Source of the DNA: CAYNST01 sp964546435 | GTDB lineage: Bacteria; Pseudomonadota; Gammaproteobacteria; Pseudomonadales; Cellvibrionaceae | Direction of reading: 5' to 3' | Assembly (NCBI GenBank): GCA_964546435.1 | Contig: CAZJKJ010000018.1 | Span: forward strand, 1 to 56,583 | DNA length: 56,583 nucleotides | Part shown: positions 8,848 to 18,011 of the stretch, piece after piece | Layout: each line of letters opens with the position of its first letter | Position numbering within the stretch: position 1 is the first letter of the stretch | The notes under the pieces: generated by a model | The model's input: the letters and a program-made list of their open reading frames with translations, nothing else | Database searches by the model: none | What the model was told of the DNA's origin: nothing | Program-made: the position numbers and the translations under genes

Positions 8848-10131
8848 TTAAAGATTGCGCTGAAACCAACTTTTCATCTGCTCCCACAGGCCTGCCTTTT
8901 CTTCGCGCATGCCATTTACTCTGGACGCATTCTGTTGCTTGATTCCATACAACAGCAATCCCACACCGGTCGAATAAATCGGATTATTAACAATATCTTT
9001 TAAACCCTTTACATTCTGTGGCGCACCCAACCTCACCGGCATGTGAAATATCTCTTCTGCCAGCTCGACAACACCTTCCATTTTCGACGTGCCTCCCGTT
9101 AACACGATTCCCGCTGGAACCATGTCTTCAAATCCACTCCGGCGGAGTTCTGACTGAATCAAAGTAAACAATTCGTCATACCGAGGCTCCACTACCTCTG
9201 CAAGTGCCTGTCGAGACAAATTGCGTGGCGGCCGTTCGCCCACGCTCGGCACCTTGATGGTTTCTTCTGCGCCCGTCAGCTTGGCCAAAGCGCATGCGTA
9301 TTTTATTTTTATTTCTTCTGCGTATTGCGTCGGCGTTCTAAGAGCCATGGCAATGTCATTAGTCACCTGATCGCCCGCTATCGGAATGACCGATGTATGC
9401 CTTATTGCACCTTCGGCAAACACGGCGATATCCGTCGTCCCTCCGCCAATATCTACCATGCATACGCCCAACTCCTTTTCATCATCGGTCAGAATCGCGT
9501 AACTGGATGCTAACTGCTCCAGAATTACGTCTTCAACGTCCAGACCACAGCGTTTGATGCATTTCTCGATGTTCTGCACTGCATTGACGGCGCAGGTAAC
9601 CAGATGCACTTTGGCTTCGAGCCTGACACCCGACATGCCAAGCGGCTCCTTAACTCCTTCCTGGTCATCTATTACATATTCCTGAGGCAAGATATGAAGA
9701 ATTCTCTGGTCGGCAGGAATCGCCACCGCCTGAGCCGCGTCTATGACCCGTTCTACATCTTGCGGAAACACCTCCCTGTCCTTGATCGCCACAATACCGT
9801 GCGAATTGAGGCTGCGAATATGGCTGCCGGCAATACCCGCATAAACTGAATGAATCTGGCAACCCGCCATCAGTTCGGCTTCTTCTACTGCCCGTTGTAT
9901 TGATTGCACGGTCGAATCAATATTGACAACGACCCCGCGTTTCAATCCGACCGATTTATGCGATCCGATTCCCACGACTGCAAGCTCACCTTCGGGAGAC
10001 ACTTCCCCGACAATCGCTACGACTTTGGACGTTCCGATGTCCAAACCCACAATCATCCTACCCCCGCTGGACTGCGCCATCTCTTTTGCTCGCTCCGTCT
10101 TGACTAGACTATTTTTTGTTATGACCGCCAT
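8848..10131 (-). CDS. ftsA: Cell division protein FtsA
   Basis: FtsA is an actin-like ATPase that tethers FtsZ filaments to the inner membrane and recruits later divisome proteins. The 427-residue product has the phosphate-1 motif VGLDIGTSKV, the MVDIGGGTTD motif, the VLTGGTSKMEG motif, and a C-terminal amphipathic helix (GLWEQMKSWFQRNL) that inserts into the membrane. The ATG at 10131 directly abuts the ftsQ TAA and has AGGG upstream. The alternative ATG at 10080 (MAQSSGGRMIVGLD) would give the shorter Pseudomonas-like N-terminus, so the start is not settled. Confidence 0.96.
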   Translation of the reverse strand: MAVITKNSLVKTERAKEMAQSSGGRMIVGLDIGTSKVVAIVGEVSPEGELAVVGIGSHKSVGLKRGVVVNIDSTVQSIQRAVEEAELMAGCQIHSVYAGIAGSHIRSLNSHGIVAIKDREVFPQDVERVIDAAQAVAIPADQRILHILPQEYVIDDQEGVKEPLGMSGVRLEAKVHLVTCAVNAVQNIEKCIKRCGLDVEDVILEQLASSYAILTDDEKELGVCMVDIGGGTTDIAVFAEGAIRHTSVIPIAGDQVTNDIAMALRTPTQYAEEIKIKYACALAKLTGAEETIKVPSVGERPPRNLSRQALAEVVEPRYDELFTLIQSELRRSGFEDMVPAGIVLTGGTSKMEGVVELAEEIFHMPVRLGAPQNVKGLKDIVNNPIYSTGVGLLLYGIKQQNASRVNGMREEKAGLWEQMKSWFQRNL

Positions 10132-10995
10132 TTAACCCTGATTCAGGGCTATCTGGTTATCGATCTTGTTCTTCCAAGAGACGGAAAAGCCATTGTGATA
10201 TCGCATATCCACCGCATCGACTTCATCTATCTTGCTTGCTAAAACTGTTTTGGTCGCCGACAGGAATCCCTGAAGTTTCTCCAGAGGCTGCTCCTTGCCG
10301 AGCTTCAACACGACGCCAGACTCTAACTGCACTGTCCAGGATTGCGCCGGATCCAGATGTAAGGATGCAACGGCCAACTCTGAAACCGAGAAAAGTTTAC
10401 GAATCCGCAAGTACTGCTTCATTATGGTTTCCGCATCGCCTTCCTCTCCTTGAAGATATGGAAGGCGGACCAGTGTTTCTGCATCCGGAACCCGGACAAT
10501 TTCCCCACGTTTGTTCAGAAACCCGTCGCTGCCCCAACGAGCGATGGGTTGCTGTTCGATGATGGTCACTGTCACCCGATCAGGCCACTGCCTTGCGACG
10601 GCAACCCGATCTACCCACGGGTTTGACTCAAGACGACTTTTTAACAAGTTGATATCCAGATCCAGAAACCCGCCGTGCACAGAGCTTGAAACTGCGTCCT
10701 GCGCTTCCCGCTTATCAAAGTATAGGAAGTCGCCGACAATTTGTACGTTTGAAATAGGTCTATTGGCTATTTTTTTCAGCTTTTCCTGCGGATTTAAACT
10801 GGCCACCCCCAACACAACACCGCTGAACAATAATCCTGCAACAAACACTATGGATAATTTTCTGATCAGATTTACTCGCATCCGCAAATCGAGTGCTGAT
10901 GTCTTCTTCGAAGCACCTTTTCGAGATTTCTTTCGGCTCGATTTCAGGTCCCGAACCGAATGTCGTGAAGCTAAGCGGAACGATTCAATGGTCAT
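10132..10995 (-). CDS. ftsQ: Cell division protein FtsQ
   Basis: FtsQ is a bitopic membrane protein that scaffolds FtsB and FtsL in the divisome. The 287-residue product has a basic cytoplasmic tail, one membrane segment (about residues 45-67), a POTRA domain (about 80-150, with SNPWVDRVAVARQWPDRV) and a periplasmic beta domain. The lysine/arginine-rich first 40 residues are longer than in E. coli. It sits between ddl (4-nt gap) and ftsA (0-nt gap), the normal order. Confidence 0.93.
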   Translation of the reverse strand: MTIESFRLASRHSVRDLKSSRKKSRKGASKKTSALDLRMRVNLIRKLSIVFVAGLLFSGVVLGVASLNPQEKLKKIANRPISNVQIVGDFLYFDKREAQDAVSSSVHGGFLDLDINLLKSRLESNPWVDRVAVARQWPDRVTVTIIEQQPIARWGSDGFLNKRGEIVRVPDAETLVRLPYLQGEEGDAETIMKQYLRIRKLFSVSELAVASLHLDPAQSWTVQLESGVVLKLGKEQPLEKLQGFLSATKTVLASKIDEVDAVDMRYHNGFSVSWKNKIDNQIALNQG

Positions 10996-10999
10996 CTTT

Positions 11000-11926
11000 T
11001 TACACCACCGTTTGTCGAATAATAGTTTTCACCAGATTATCGAATTCCAGTCCTGCAGCTTTGGCAGCCATCGGTACGAGACTGTGGCTGGTCATTCCCG
11101 GCACCGTGTTGACTTCCAGCAAATAGAATCGACCCGTCGCATCCTCCATAATATCGACCCGCCCCCAGCCTCCAGCGCCAACCGCTTCGAAAGCTTCTAC
11201 AGCCAGTTTCTGAAGTTCTTCGACCCGTATGGGGCTCAAGCCGCAAGGGCAAAGATAGCGGGTGCTATCCGACAGATATTTCGCGTCATAGTCGTAAAAT
11301 ATGTGATCGGTCTCGAGCTTGATGGGGGGCAAAGCTTTTTTCCCCAATACAGCTACCGTGTACTCCGCACCTTTTATATAGCGCTCTGCGAGAACCGAAG
11401 AATCGAGATGTGAAGCCCGGCTGTAGGCAACCCTGAGCGCTTCCGGTGTATTGCATCGCGTGATGCCGATACTTGAGCCTTCGTGACTCGGCTTGACAAT
11501 AACATCACCATCAAGTGCCGCGATGATTTCTTCCCAGTTGCTGGCCGCGTGCAAGATACGGTATTCAGGGGTAGGCAGACCCACCCCGATCCACAATTGT
11601 TTGGTTCTGAGTTTGTCCATGCAGAGTGCCGAAGCCGCGACACCGCTGCCGGTGTAGGGCATTCCCATGAACTCCAGCAATGCCTGGATTCGTCCATCTT
11701 CGCCACCTTCACCATGCAGCGCTATAAATACGCGGTCCGGCTTTGCCGCTAACAAATCGTCAATAACAGATGCACCGACATCGATAGGAACAACGTCCGC
11801 TTTCAACCGGTGTAATGCATCGATCACCGCGCGGCCACTGTCCAGGGATACTTCCCGTTCCGATGATGTACCGCCAAAAAGCACGGCGATTTTTCCTAGT
11901 TGTTCCACATCTGGTCCGCGGGTCAT
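11000..11926 (-). CDS. ddl: D-alanine--D-alanine ligase
   Basis: Ddl is an ATP-grasp enzyme that joins two D-alanines for the peptidoglycan pentapeptide. The 308-residue length is that of DdlB. The N-terminal motif AVLFGGTSSEREVSL, the D-Ala-binding HGEGGEDG, the ATP-binding VIVKPSHEGSSIGI and the metal site FYLLEVNTVPGMT are present. The start ATG is 7 nt upstream-adjacent to the murC stop. As it lies inside the dcw cluster it corresponds to ddlB of E. coli. Confidence 0.97.
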   Translation of the reverse strand: MTRGPDVEQLGKIAVLFGGTSSEREVSLDSGRAVIDALHRLKADVVPIDVGASVIDDLLAAKPDRVFIALHGEGGEDGRIQALLEFMGMPYTGSGVAASALCMDKLRTKQLWIGVGLPTPEYRILHAASNWEEIIAALDGDVIVKPSHEGSSIGITRCNTPEALRVAYSRASHLDSSVLAERYIKGAEYTVAVLGKKALPPIKLETDHIFYDYDAKYLSDSTRYLCPCGLSPIRVEELQKLAVEAFEAVGAGGWGRVDIMEDATGRFYLLEVNTVPGMTSHSLVPMAAKAAGLEFDNLVKTIIRQTVV

Positions 11927-11932
11927 AAGTGT

Positions 11933-13363
11933 TTACTGCCTCGACGATGAAAGTTGTTTGGAAAGTAACGAAGCCAGATTGCCGACATTGCCGGCACCTT
12001 GAGTGATTACGATATCTCCAGGTTGCAACACGTCCTCCAAAACACTGCCCACAGAATCGAGATTCTCCACAAAAATCGGATCAACCGCGCCCCGGTTACG
12101 AATATTGCGACTCAGAGTCCGACTGTCTGCACCGGCAATTGGCGCCTCGCCAGCCGCATATACTTCGGTCAGCAACAATTGGTCAACTGTCGACAGAACC
12201 TCCGCGAAATCTTCAAACAGATCACGGGTTCTCGTATAACGATGAGGCTGGTAAATCATTACAAGCCGGCGATCGGGCCACCCGTCGCGCACAGCCGCTA
12301 TGGTGGCCGCAACTTCCCGCGGATGATGTCCATAATCGTCCACCAGCATGACCGGCTCACCCTCTCCCACCGGAAATTCACCATAAACCTGAAATCGACG
12401 TCCGACACCCAGAAACTCTGCCAGTCCCTTCTGGATTGCGTCGTCTTCCACTCCCTCTTCGCAGGCCACCGCAATGGCAGCCGTCGCGTTGAGTACGTTG
12501 TGTTTGCCCGGCAGATTCAGGAATACCGGTAACGGCGCCAGGGGTACTGGTCTGATTACCCTGAAATTCACAGTTCGGCCTCTCTGAACAATATCGACCG
12601 CACGGTAATCCGAGCTGGCTGAAATTCCATACGTGACGGCAGTACGTCCTACCGCGGGCAGAATTTCCTGAATGACCTCATCATCGGCACATAAAACTGC
12701 CAGCCCGTAAAATGGCAAGTTGTGCAGAAAGTCCAGAAACGTCTGCTTTACCCGATTGAAATCACCTCCATAGGTTTCCATGTGATCCGCATCAATGTTG
12801 GTCACCACCGCAACCATCGGCTGCAGGTGCAGAAATGATGCATCGCTTTCGTCGGCTTCTGCCACCAGATAGCGGCTTTCTCCCAGTTTTGCATTGGTTC
12901 CGGCAGCATTGAGCAAACCACCAATTACAAATGTCGGATCTTTGTCTGCCGCTGCAAACACGGATGCGATAAGACTGGTCGTTGTCGTTTTTCCATGGGT
13001 TCCGGCAATGGCGATACCATGGCGGTAACGCATCAACTCCGCCAGCATTTCCGCGCGGCGTACCACGGGGACACGGTGCTGGCGTGCCGCAGCAATTTCC
13101 GGATTTTCCTCCGCTATTGCACTTGAGCAGACCAGCACATCCACATCGTGAATATTCTCGCCCCTGTGCCCGATAAAAATCCTGGCTCCAAGACCGCCCA
13201 GCCTGCGCGTGACTTCCGATTCTCGCAAATCCGAGCCGGAAATTTCATAGCCCTGGTTTAAAAGAACTTCCGCAATACCACACATACCGGCGCCACCGAT
13301 GCCCACAAAGTGGATTCGGCGAATACGTCGCATTTCCGGTACCTGATAGACGCTGGCCTTCAT
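11933..13363 (-). CDS. murC: UDP-N-acetylmuramate--L-alanine ligase
   Basis: MurC adds L-alanine to UDP-MurNAc, the first step of stem peptide assembly. The 476-residue product has the N-terminal Rossmann motif FVGIGGAGMCGIAE (residues about 19-32) and the Mur ligase ATP-binding loop GTHGKTTTTS (121-130), with conserved downstream motifs such as EADESDASF and DDYGHHPREV. Its ATG overlaps the murG stop by 4 nt (ATGA), implying translational coupling. The family length is matched and nothing is missing. Confidence 0.97.
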   Translation of the reverse strand: MKASVYQVPEMRRIRRIHFVGIGGAGMCGIAEVLLNQGYEISGSDLRESEVTRRLGGLGARIFIGHRGENIHDVDVLVCSSAIAEENPEIAAARQHRVPVVRRAEMLAELMRYRHGIAIAGTHGKTTTTSLIASVFAAADKDPTFVIGGLLNAAGTNAKLGESRYLVAEADESDASFLHLQPMVAVVTNIDADHMETYGGDFNRVKQTFLDFLHNLPFYGLAVLCADDEVIQEILPAVGRTAVTYGISASSDYRAVDIVQRGRTVNFRVIRPVPLAPLPVFLNLPGKHNVLNATAAIAVACEEGVEDDAIQKGLAEFLGVGRRFQVYGEFPVGEGEPVMLVDDYGHHPREVAATIAAVRDGWPDRRLVMIYQPHRYTRTRDLFEDFAEVLSTVDQLLLTEVYAAGEAPIAGADSRTLSRNIRNRGAVDPIFVENLDSVGSVLEDVLQPGDIVITQGAGNVGNLASLLSKQLSSSRQ

Positions 13364-14448
13364 ACCGCCGCCTCCAGACAGATATCGGCAAAGCGGCTTG
13401 TCGCGTCAGTCTTTGCGAGCTTCCTGGCCGCAACTGCCATCTGCAACAGTTTCGGCCGGTCTTGAATCAGTTCCATAATGGTGTCTCGTAACACATCTGC
13501 TTCCAGGTGATTCTGCTGAAACAAGAGCGCTGCGCCGTTCTGCACAAGCCACTCTCCGTTCGCGGTTTGGTGATCATCGATGGCAAATGGGAACGGGACG
13601 AGAATCGAACCGACGCCTGCCGCACAAAGTTCCGCCACGGTAAGCGCACCCGCCCGACAGATCACCAGGTCTGCCCAGGCCAGTGCATCTGCCATGTCTT
13701 CTATAAAGGCAACGACATTACAATCAAGCCCCGCGTTCCGGTATTGCGTTCGAGTCGCATCGAAATGACGCTCTCCGGTCTGATGCCGCAGATGAAGATG
13801 GAACTGGTACCTTTCCGAAACATCTGCCAGAACTTCCGGCAACATTTCATTCAGAGCCTGAGCACCGAGACTGCCACCCAATACCAGCACTCTCACGTCG
13901 TCGCCTCGCGTTTTGAACCGGTCCTCCGGCGCTGGTAAGGCAGCGATGTCGAGCCGGACCGGGTTACCGACCCAGATACACTTTTTAAAGACCCCGGGGA
14001 ATCCGGTGAGAACGCACGTCGCCAATGAGGCGAGCATCCGGTTTGTTGTGCCCGGCCGGGCATTTTGTTCATGAATGATCAGCGGTTTGCCCATTAACCG
14101 GGCGGCTATGCCGCCGGGACCGGCCACATAGCCACCGAGACCCACCACAACATCCGGGTTGAATTTTTTGAATACCTGCAGAGCTTCGCGTAAAGAACAG
14201 GCGATGCGCCAGGGTGCCTTGAGCATGGCACCCATGCCTTTGCCCCGCACTCCCACTACGTTAATCAGATTCAACGGGAACCCGTCTGCCGGAACAATCC
14301 GCGCTTCAATCCCTCGCGATGTCCCCAACCACTCGACCTGACATCCCCTTTCACGCATTTCGCGTGCGAGCGCAAGCGCCGGGAAAACGTGACCACCGGT
14401 GCCTCCCGCCATAATCATCACTCGAATTGCGCGCGCGGCAGTAGTCAC
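13360..14448 (-). CDS. murG: UDP-GlcNAc transferase MurG (lipid II synthesis)
   Basis: MurG transfers GlcNAc to lipid I to form lipid II on the inner face of the membrane. I place the start at a GTG (14448) preceded by GGAGGTG with 5-nt spacing; the stop of ftsW overlaps it (GTGA). This gives 362 residues, the family length. The first G loop GGTGGHVFPALALA is at about residues 15-28, and the donor-site region CRAGALTVAEL and VPFPFAIDDHQTANG are conserved. The reading frame stays open further upstream, but that part is antisense-like sequence inside ftsW and is not the real N-terminus. Confidence 0.96.
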   Translation of the reverse strand: MTTAARAIRVMIMAGGTGGHVFPALALAREMRERGCQVEWLGTSRGIEARIVPADGFPLNLINVVGVRGKGMGAMLKAPWRIACSLREALQVFKKFNPDVVVGLGGYVAGPGGIAARLMGKPLIIHEQNARPGTTNRMLASLATCVLTGFPGVFKKCIWVGNPVRLDIAALPAPEDRFKTRGDDVRVLVLGGSLGAQALNEMLPEVLADVSERYQFHLHLRHQTGERHFDATRTQYRNAGLDCNVVAFIEDMADALAWADLVICRAGALTVAELCAAGVGSILVPFPFAIDDHQTANGEWLVQNGAALLFQQNHLEADVLRDTIMELIQDRPKLLQMAVAARKLAKTDATSRFADICLEAAV

Positions 14449-15578
14449 TGGCGCACCTCCCAGTCCATCCTCACGAGCAATGCCATTAGCACACCACTGA
14501 TAATCAAACTGCTGCCACCCGCACTGATGAATGGCAAGGTCAAACCCTTGGTTGGCAAGAGTCCTGAGGCCACGCCCATATTGATAAATGCCTGAGCCGC
14601 GAATAAAACCCCAATCCCGGTTGCAGTAAATGCAATGAACGGCTTTTTGTTTTGATGAGCGCGTTGCGCCAACGCGATAATTCGCCAGATCAAAACCGAA
14701 AAAGCAGCGATAACCAGCAGCGCTCCAATCAACCCGAATTCTTCGGCGATGATGGCAAAAATAAAGTCGGTATGCGCTTCCGGCAGAAAAAACAGCTTCT
14801 GTACACTGTTCCCTAAACCGAGGCCGGCCCACTCGCCGCGACCAAACGCTATGAGCGACTGCACCAACTGGTAACCAGCAGAGAACTGGTCAGACCAGGG
14901 GTCCAGAAACGTGACCAGCCGTTCCCACCGATACGGAGATGTCACCGCGAGGAGTGCGAGACCGGACACCGCCGTCAGTCCCATCAACATGAACCGGATC
15001 AATGGAATTCCCGCGACAAACATCATGCCCCCGGCGGTAATGCACAATACCACCGAGCTGCCGAAATCCGGCTCCAGTAGCAACAGGAAGATGAACAGAC
15101 CAAGGATCAAAAGGAGTTTAAAGAATTCTTTCCAGCCCCGCTTGAACGAATCTGTGCGCCGTGCCAGAAAACTTCCGAAGAAAATAATGAAGCAGAACTT
15201 TGCTATTTCTGAGCACTGAATCGTTAATCCACCCAGGCTTATCCACCGCTGTGCACCGTTGACTGATTTGCCGACTCCCGGAAGCAGCACTGCAATCAGC
15301 AGCACGATACTTCCGAGCAATAGAACAATGCTGTAACGATTCCAGACTTCCACCGGCACGCTGAATACCGCGACGCCTGCTACGAGTGCAATCGCGAGGT
15401 ATACCCCGTGACGCTTGGTAAAAAACCAGGGATCCTGATAATGTTCAGCGGCAAAGTCGATGGAAGCCGACGCGACCATCACCAGGCCAAATGAAAGCAG
15501 CATCAGCGGCAGCAATACCAATACCCAGTCATATTGCAGCTCGGCCATGCCCGCTTGCGGAGGGTTGCGCTCAACCAT
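14445..15578 (-). CDS. ftsW: Septal peptidoglycan glycosyltransferase FtsW
   Basis: FtsW is the SEDS-family polymerase that works with FtsI to build septal peptidoglycan. The 377-residue product has about ten hydrophobic membrane segments and the SEDS signatures SVNGAQRWI, HTDFIFAIIAEEFGLIGA and FISAGGSSLI. The chosen ATG (15578, MVERNPP) overlaps the end of murD by 8 nt and has GGAG about 10 nt upstream. A shorter start eleven codons further (MAELQYDW) lacks a visible ribosome binding site. A longer in-frame extension into murD is rejected. Confidence 0.95.
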   Translation of the reverse strand: MVERNPPQAGMAELQYDWVLVLLPLMLLSFGLVMVASASIDFAAEHYQDPWFFTKRHGVYLAIALVAGVAVFSVPVEVWNRYSIVLLLGSIVLLIAVLLPGVGKSVNGAQRWISLGGLTIQCSEIAKFCFIIFFGSFLARRTDSFKRGWKEFFKLLLILGLFIFLLLLEPDFGSSVVLCITAGGMMFVAGIPLIRFMLMGLTAVSGLALLAVTSPYRWERLVTFLDPWSDQFSAGYQLVQSLIAFGRGEWAGLGLGNSVQKLFFLPEAHTDFIFAIIAEEFGLIGALLVIAAFSVLIWRIIALAQRAHQNKKPFIAFTATGIGVLFAAQAFINMGVASGLLPTKGLTLPFISAGGSSLIISGVLMALLVRMDWEVRQ

Positions 15579-16923
15579 GCTGCAAGTGCTCCACAAGCTT
15601 GATGAACTGATCACCGCGATCTTCATAATTGCGGAACATGTCAAAACTGGCGCAAGCCGGGGACAACAGGACAGTATCGCCCGCAACAATCAGCGTCATT
15701 GCTGTGTTCAGAGCTTCTTCCAGCGTCTTGCAGAAAACTACCGGCATCCCGTCGCACAAACTCGCGATTTTTGATCCATCTCTACCGATTGCGACCAATG
15801 CTTTAAGTTGACGATTCAGTGTCGGTGCCAAGGGAGAGAACTCCGCACCTTTACCATCTCCCCCTGCAATCAGAACGATCCGGCCCGGCTCGGTCGCCAG
15901 ACCATTAATCGCTGCCAGGGCCGCACCGACGTTGGTCGCTTTTGAATCATTGAAAATACGTACACCCCGAATCTCCGCAACAAACTGGCATCGATGTCTT
16001 AAACCGGAAAACTCCTTTAATGCCTGCAACATCGACTGTTCAGGCAACCCGGCCAGTGTGCCAATTGCCAGCGCAGCGAGCGCATTCGCGACATTGTGAT
16101 GTCCATGAATACGCAGCTCATGCAGTGGCAGCAGCGTGTCCCGGCCCCGTGCCAGCCAAGGGACACCGCCGTCCATGCGTACACCAAAATCCTTGAGATC
16201 GGGCTCACCGCGGCCAAAACTCCGACATTCAACATGTCTTGCCAAGGGAGGCATGGTCAGCGGGTCATCGCGATTGACCACGATTCTACTGACACCAAAA
16301 TAAATCCGTTGCTTCGCTCGAAGATAATCGTGCAGATCCGCGTAGCGATCCATGTGATCTTCAGAAACATTGAGCACACAAGCGACCGCCGCTTTGAGGC
16401 TGGCGGTGCTTTCAAGCTGGAAACTGGAAAGCTCCAGTACATACAGTTCGGTTTGTTCGTCAAGCAGGTCCAGCGCTGGCGTTCCAAGGTTTCCGCCAGT
16501 TTTTACCCTGACGCCAGCCTCCCTGGCCATCTGACCCACTAAGGAGGTGACGGTCGTTTTACCGTTTGATCCTGTAATTGCAACTACGGGGGCGCGCACT
16601 TCACGCGCAAACAGCTCGATATCTCCGACCACCGGGATGCCGGATTCAATCGCCTGCTTTACGGCTGGCACATCGCGAGCAACGCCGGGGCTCAATACGA
16701 TTTCAGCAGCTCCGCGCCAGGATTCAAAATCGAAGCGACCCAGCTGTATGGGTTGCTGAGGAAATTCCCTACGGAATTGCGACAACATCGGCGGATCTGC
16801 GCGATCGTCAACCATTAGAAAAGGATGACCTTTCGCCGACAGATAGCGAGCCACAGACAGGCCGGTTACACCGAGCCCGATGACAATGTAACTCCGCGTA
16901 CTTGCGATCAGCGTGTTCGCCAT
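15571..16923 (-). CDS. murD: UDP-MurNAc-L-alanine--D-glutamate ligase
   Basis: MurD adds D-glutamate to UDP-MurNAc-L-Ala. From the ATG at 16923 the product has 450 residues. The N-terminal IGLGVTGLSVARYL motif binds the uridine nucleotide; the ATP loop GSNGKTTVTS lies at residues 118-127, and DSKATN and AGGDGKGA motifs follow. The start sits 5 nt after the mraY stop, with AGG and AAGG just upstream. Upstream in-frame codons extend into mraY and are not used. Confidence 0.97.
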   Translation of the reverse strand: MANTLIASTRSYIVIGLGVTGLSVARYLSAKGHPFLMVDDRADPPMLSQFRREFPQQPIQLGRFDFESWRGAAEIVLSPGVARDVPAVKQAIESGIPVVGDIELFAREVRAPVVAITGSNGKTTVTSLVGQMAREAGVRVKTGGNLGTPALDLLDEQTELYVLELSSFQLESTASLKAAVACVLNVSEDHMDRYADLHDYLRAKQRIYFGVSRIVVNRDDPLTMPPLARHVECRSFGRGEPDLKDFGVRMDGGVPWLARGRDTLLPLHELRIHGHHNVANALAALAIGTLAGLPEQSMLQALKEFSGLRHRCQFVAEIRGVRIFNDSKATNVGAALAAINGLATEPGRIVLIAGGDGKGAEFSPLAPTLNRQLKALVAIGRDGSKIASLCDGMPVVFCKTLEEALNTAMTLIVAGDTVLLSPACASFDMFRNYEDRGDQFIKLVEHLQHG

Positions 16924-16928
16924 CGGCC

Positions 16929-18011
16929 TTACCTGAGTTTCAAGGTTGCCAGCCCAACCAGGACCAGCATGACTGTAATGATCCAGAACCGCACGATGAC
17001 TCGTGGCTCCGGCCACCCCTTCAATTCGAAGTGGTGGTGCAAAGGAGCCATGCGGAATATTCGCCGACCGGTCAGTTTGAATGACGCCACTTGAAGAATC
17101 ACCGAAACGGTTTCCATTACAAAAATTCCCGACATGATAAAGAAGACAATCTCATGCCGGACGATTACGGCAATAACGCCCAGCGCACCACCCAACGACA
17201 GCGCCCCGACGTCTCCCATAAAAACCTGCGCGGGATAGGTGTTGAACCAGAGGAAGCCAAGCCCTGCGCCGGCTAGAGCGCCACAATAAATAACCAGCTC
17301 GCCGGAGCCGGCGATATAGGGAATATGCAGATACTGGGAGAAGTATGCGTGTCCGGTGAGATACGCAAAAATTCCCAGGGCAGAGCCGACCATCACCGTC
17401 GGCATAATCGCGAGGCCATCCAGCCCGTCAGTCAGATTTACGGCATTGCTCGAGCCTACAACCACAAAATAGACCAGCGGAATATAAAGCCATCCCAGCT
17501 GGAAACTTACATCCTTGAAAAAGGGTACAAAGAGCTGTGTCTCGGCTGGAGTGGCCGCGGTATTCCATAGAAACACGGCCAGAGCGAGGCCAGCCAGAGA
17601 TTGCCATAAATATTTCCACCTGGCCGGTAAGCCTTTGGAATTTTTCTGGATGACCTTGCGATAGTCATCAACCCAGCCGATCCACCCATAGGCAATTGTT
17701 ATGAAAAGCACTGCCCAGACGAAACGGTTTGTCAGGTCTGACCATAACAAGACACTTATGACAATCCCGAACAGGATCAATGTGCCGCCCATGGTGGGCG
17801 TGCCGGATTTGCTCAAGTGACTTTGTGGCCCATCGGTACGGACCGACTGGCCAATCTGCTTCTGATTCAGTTTGCGGATGAACCAGGGGCCCATCAACAA
17901 TGAAATCCCGAGCGCCGTCATGACACCCAGGATTCCTCTCAGAGTAAGATACTGAAATACCGCAAAAGCTTTTACGTATTGTTGCAGGTATTCAGACAGC
18001 CACACTAACAT
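16929..18011 (-). CDS. mraY: Phospho-N-acetylmuramoyl-pentapeptide-transferase
   Basis: MraY moves phospho-MurNAc-pentapeptide onto undecaprenyl phosphate, making lipid I at the inner membrane. The start at 18011 (MLVWLSEYL) yields 360 residues, exactly the E. coli length, and has GGGAG seven nt upstream. Ten hydrophobic segments are visible. Catalytic and binding motifs include GTPTMGG, WVDDYRKV, NAVNLTDGLDGLA and FMGDVGALSLGG, and the histidine-rich MAPLHHHFELKGWPE. The ATG overlaps the murF stop by 7 nt. Confidence 0.98.
   Translation of the reverse strand: MLVWLSEYLQQYVKAFAVFQYLTLRGILGVMTALGISLLMGPWFIRKLNQKQIGQSVRTDGPQSHLSKSGTPTMGGTLILFGIVISVLLWSDLTNRFVWAVLFITIAYGWIGWVDDYRKVIQKNSKGLPARWKYLWQSLAGLALAVFLWNTAATPAETQLFVPFFKDVSFQLGWLYIPLVYFVVVGSSNAVNLTDGLDGLAIMPTVMVGSALGIFAYLTGHAYFSQYLHIPYIAGSGELVIYCGALAGAGLGFLWFNTYPAQVFMGDVGALSLGGALGVIAVIVRHEIVFFIMSGIFVMETVSVILQVASFKLTGRRIFRMAPLHHHFELKGWPEPRVIVRFWIITVMLVLVGLATLKLR

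Noticed and set aside
14449..14832. Long N-terminal extension of murG
   Set aside because: It lies inside ftsW in another frame; the GTG at 14448 has a perfect ribosome binding site and matches the family length.
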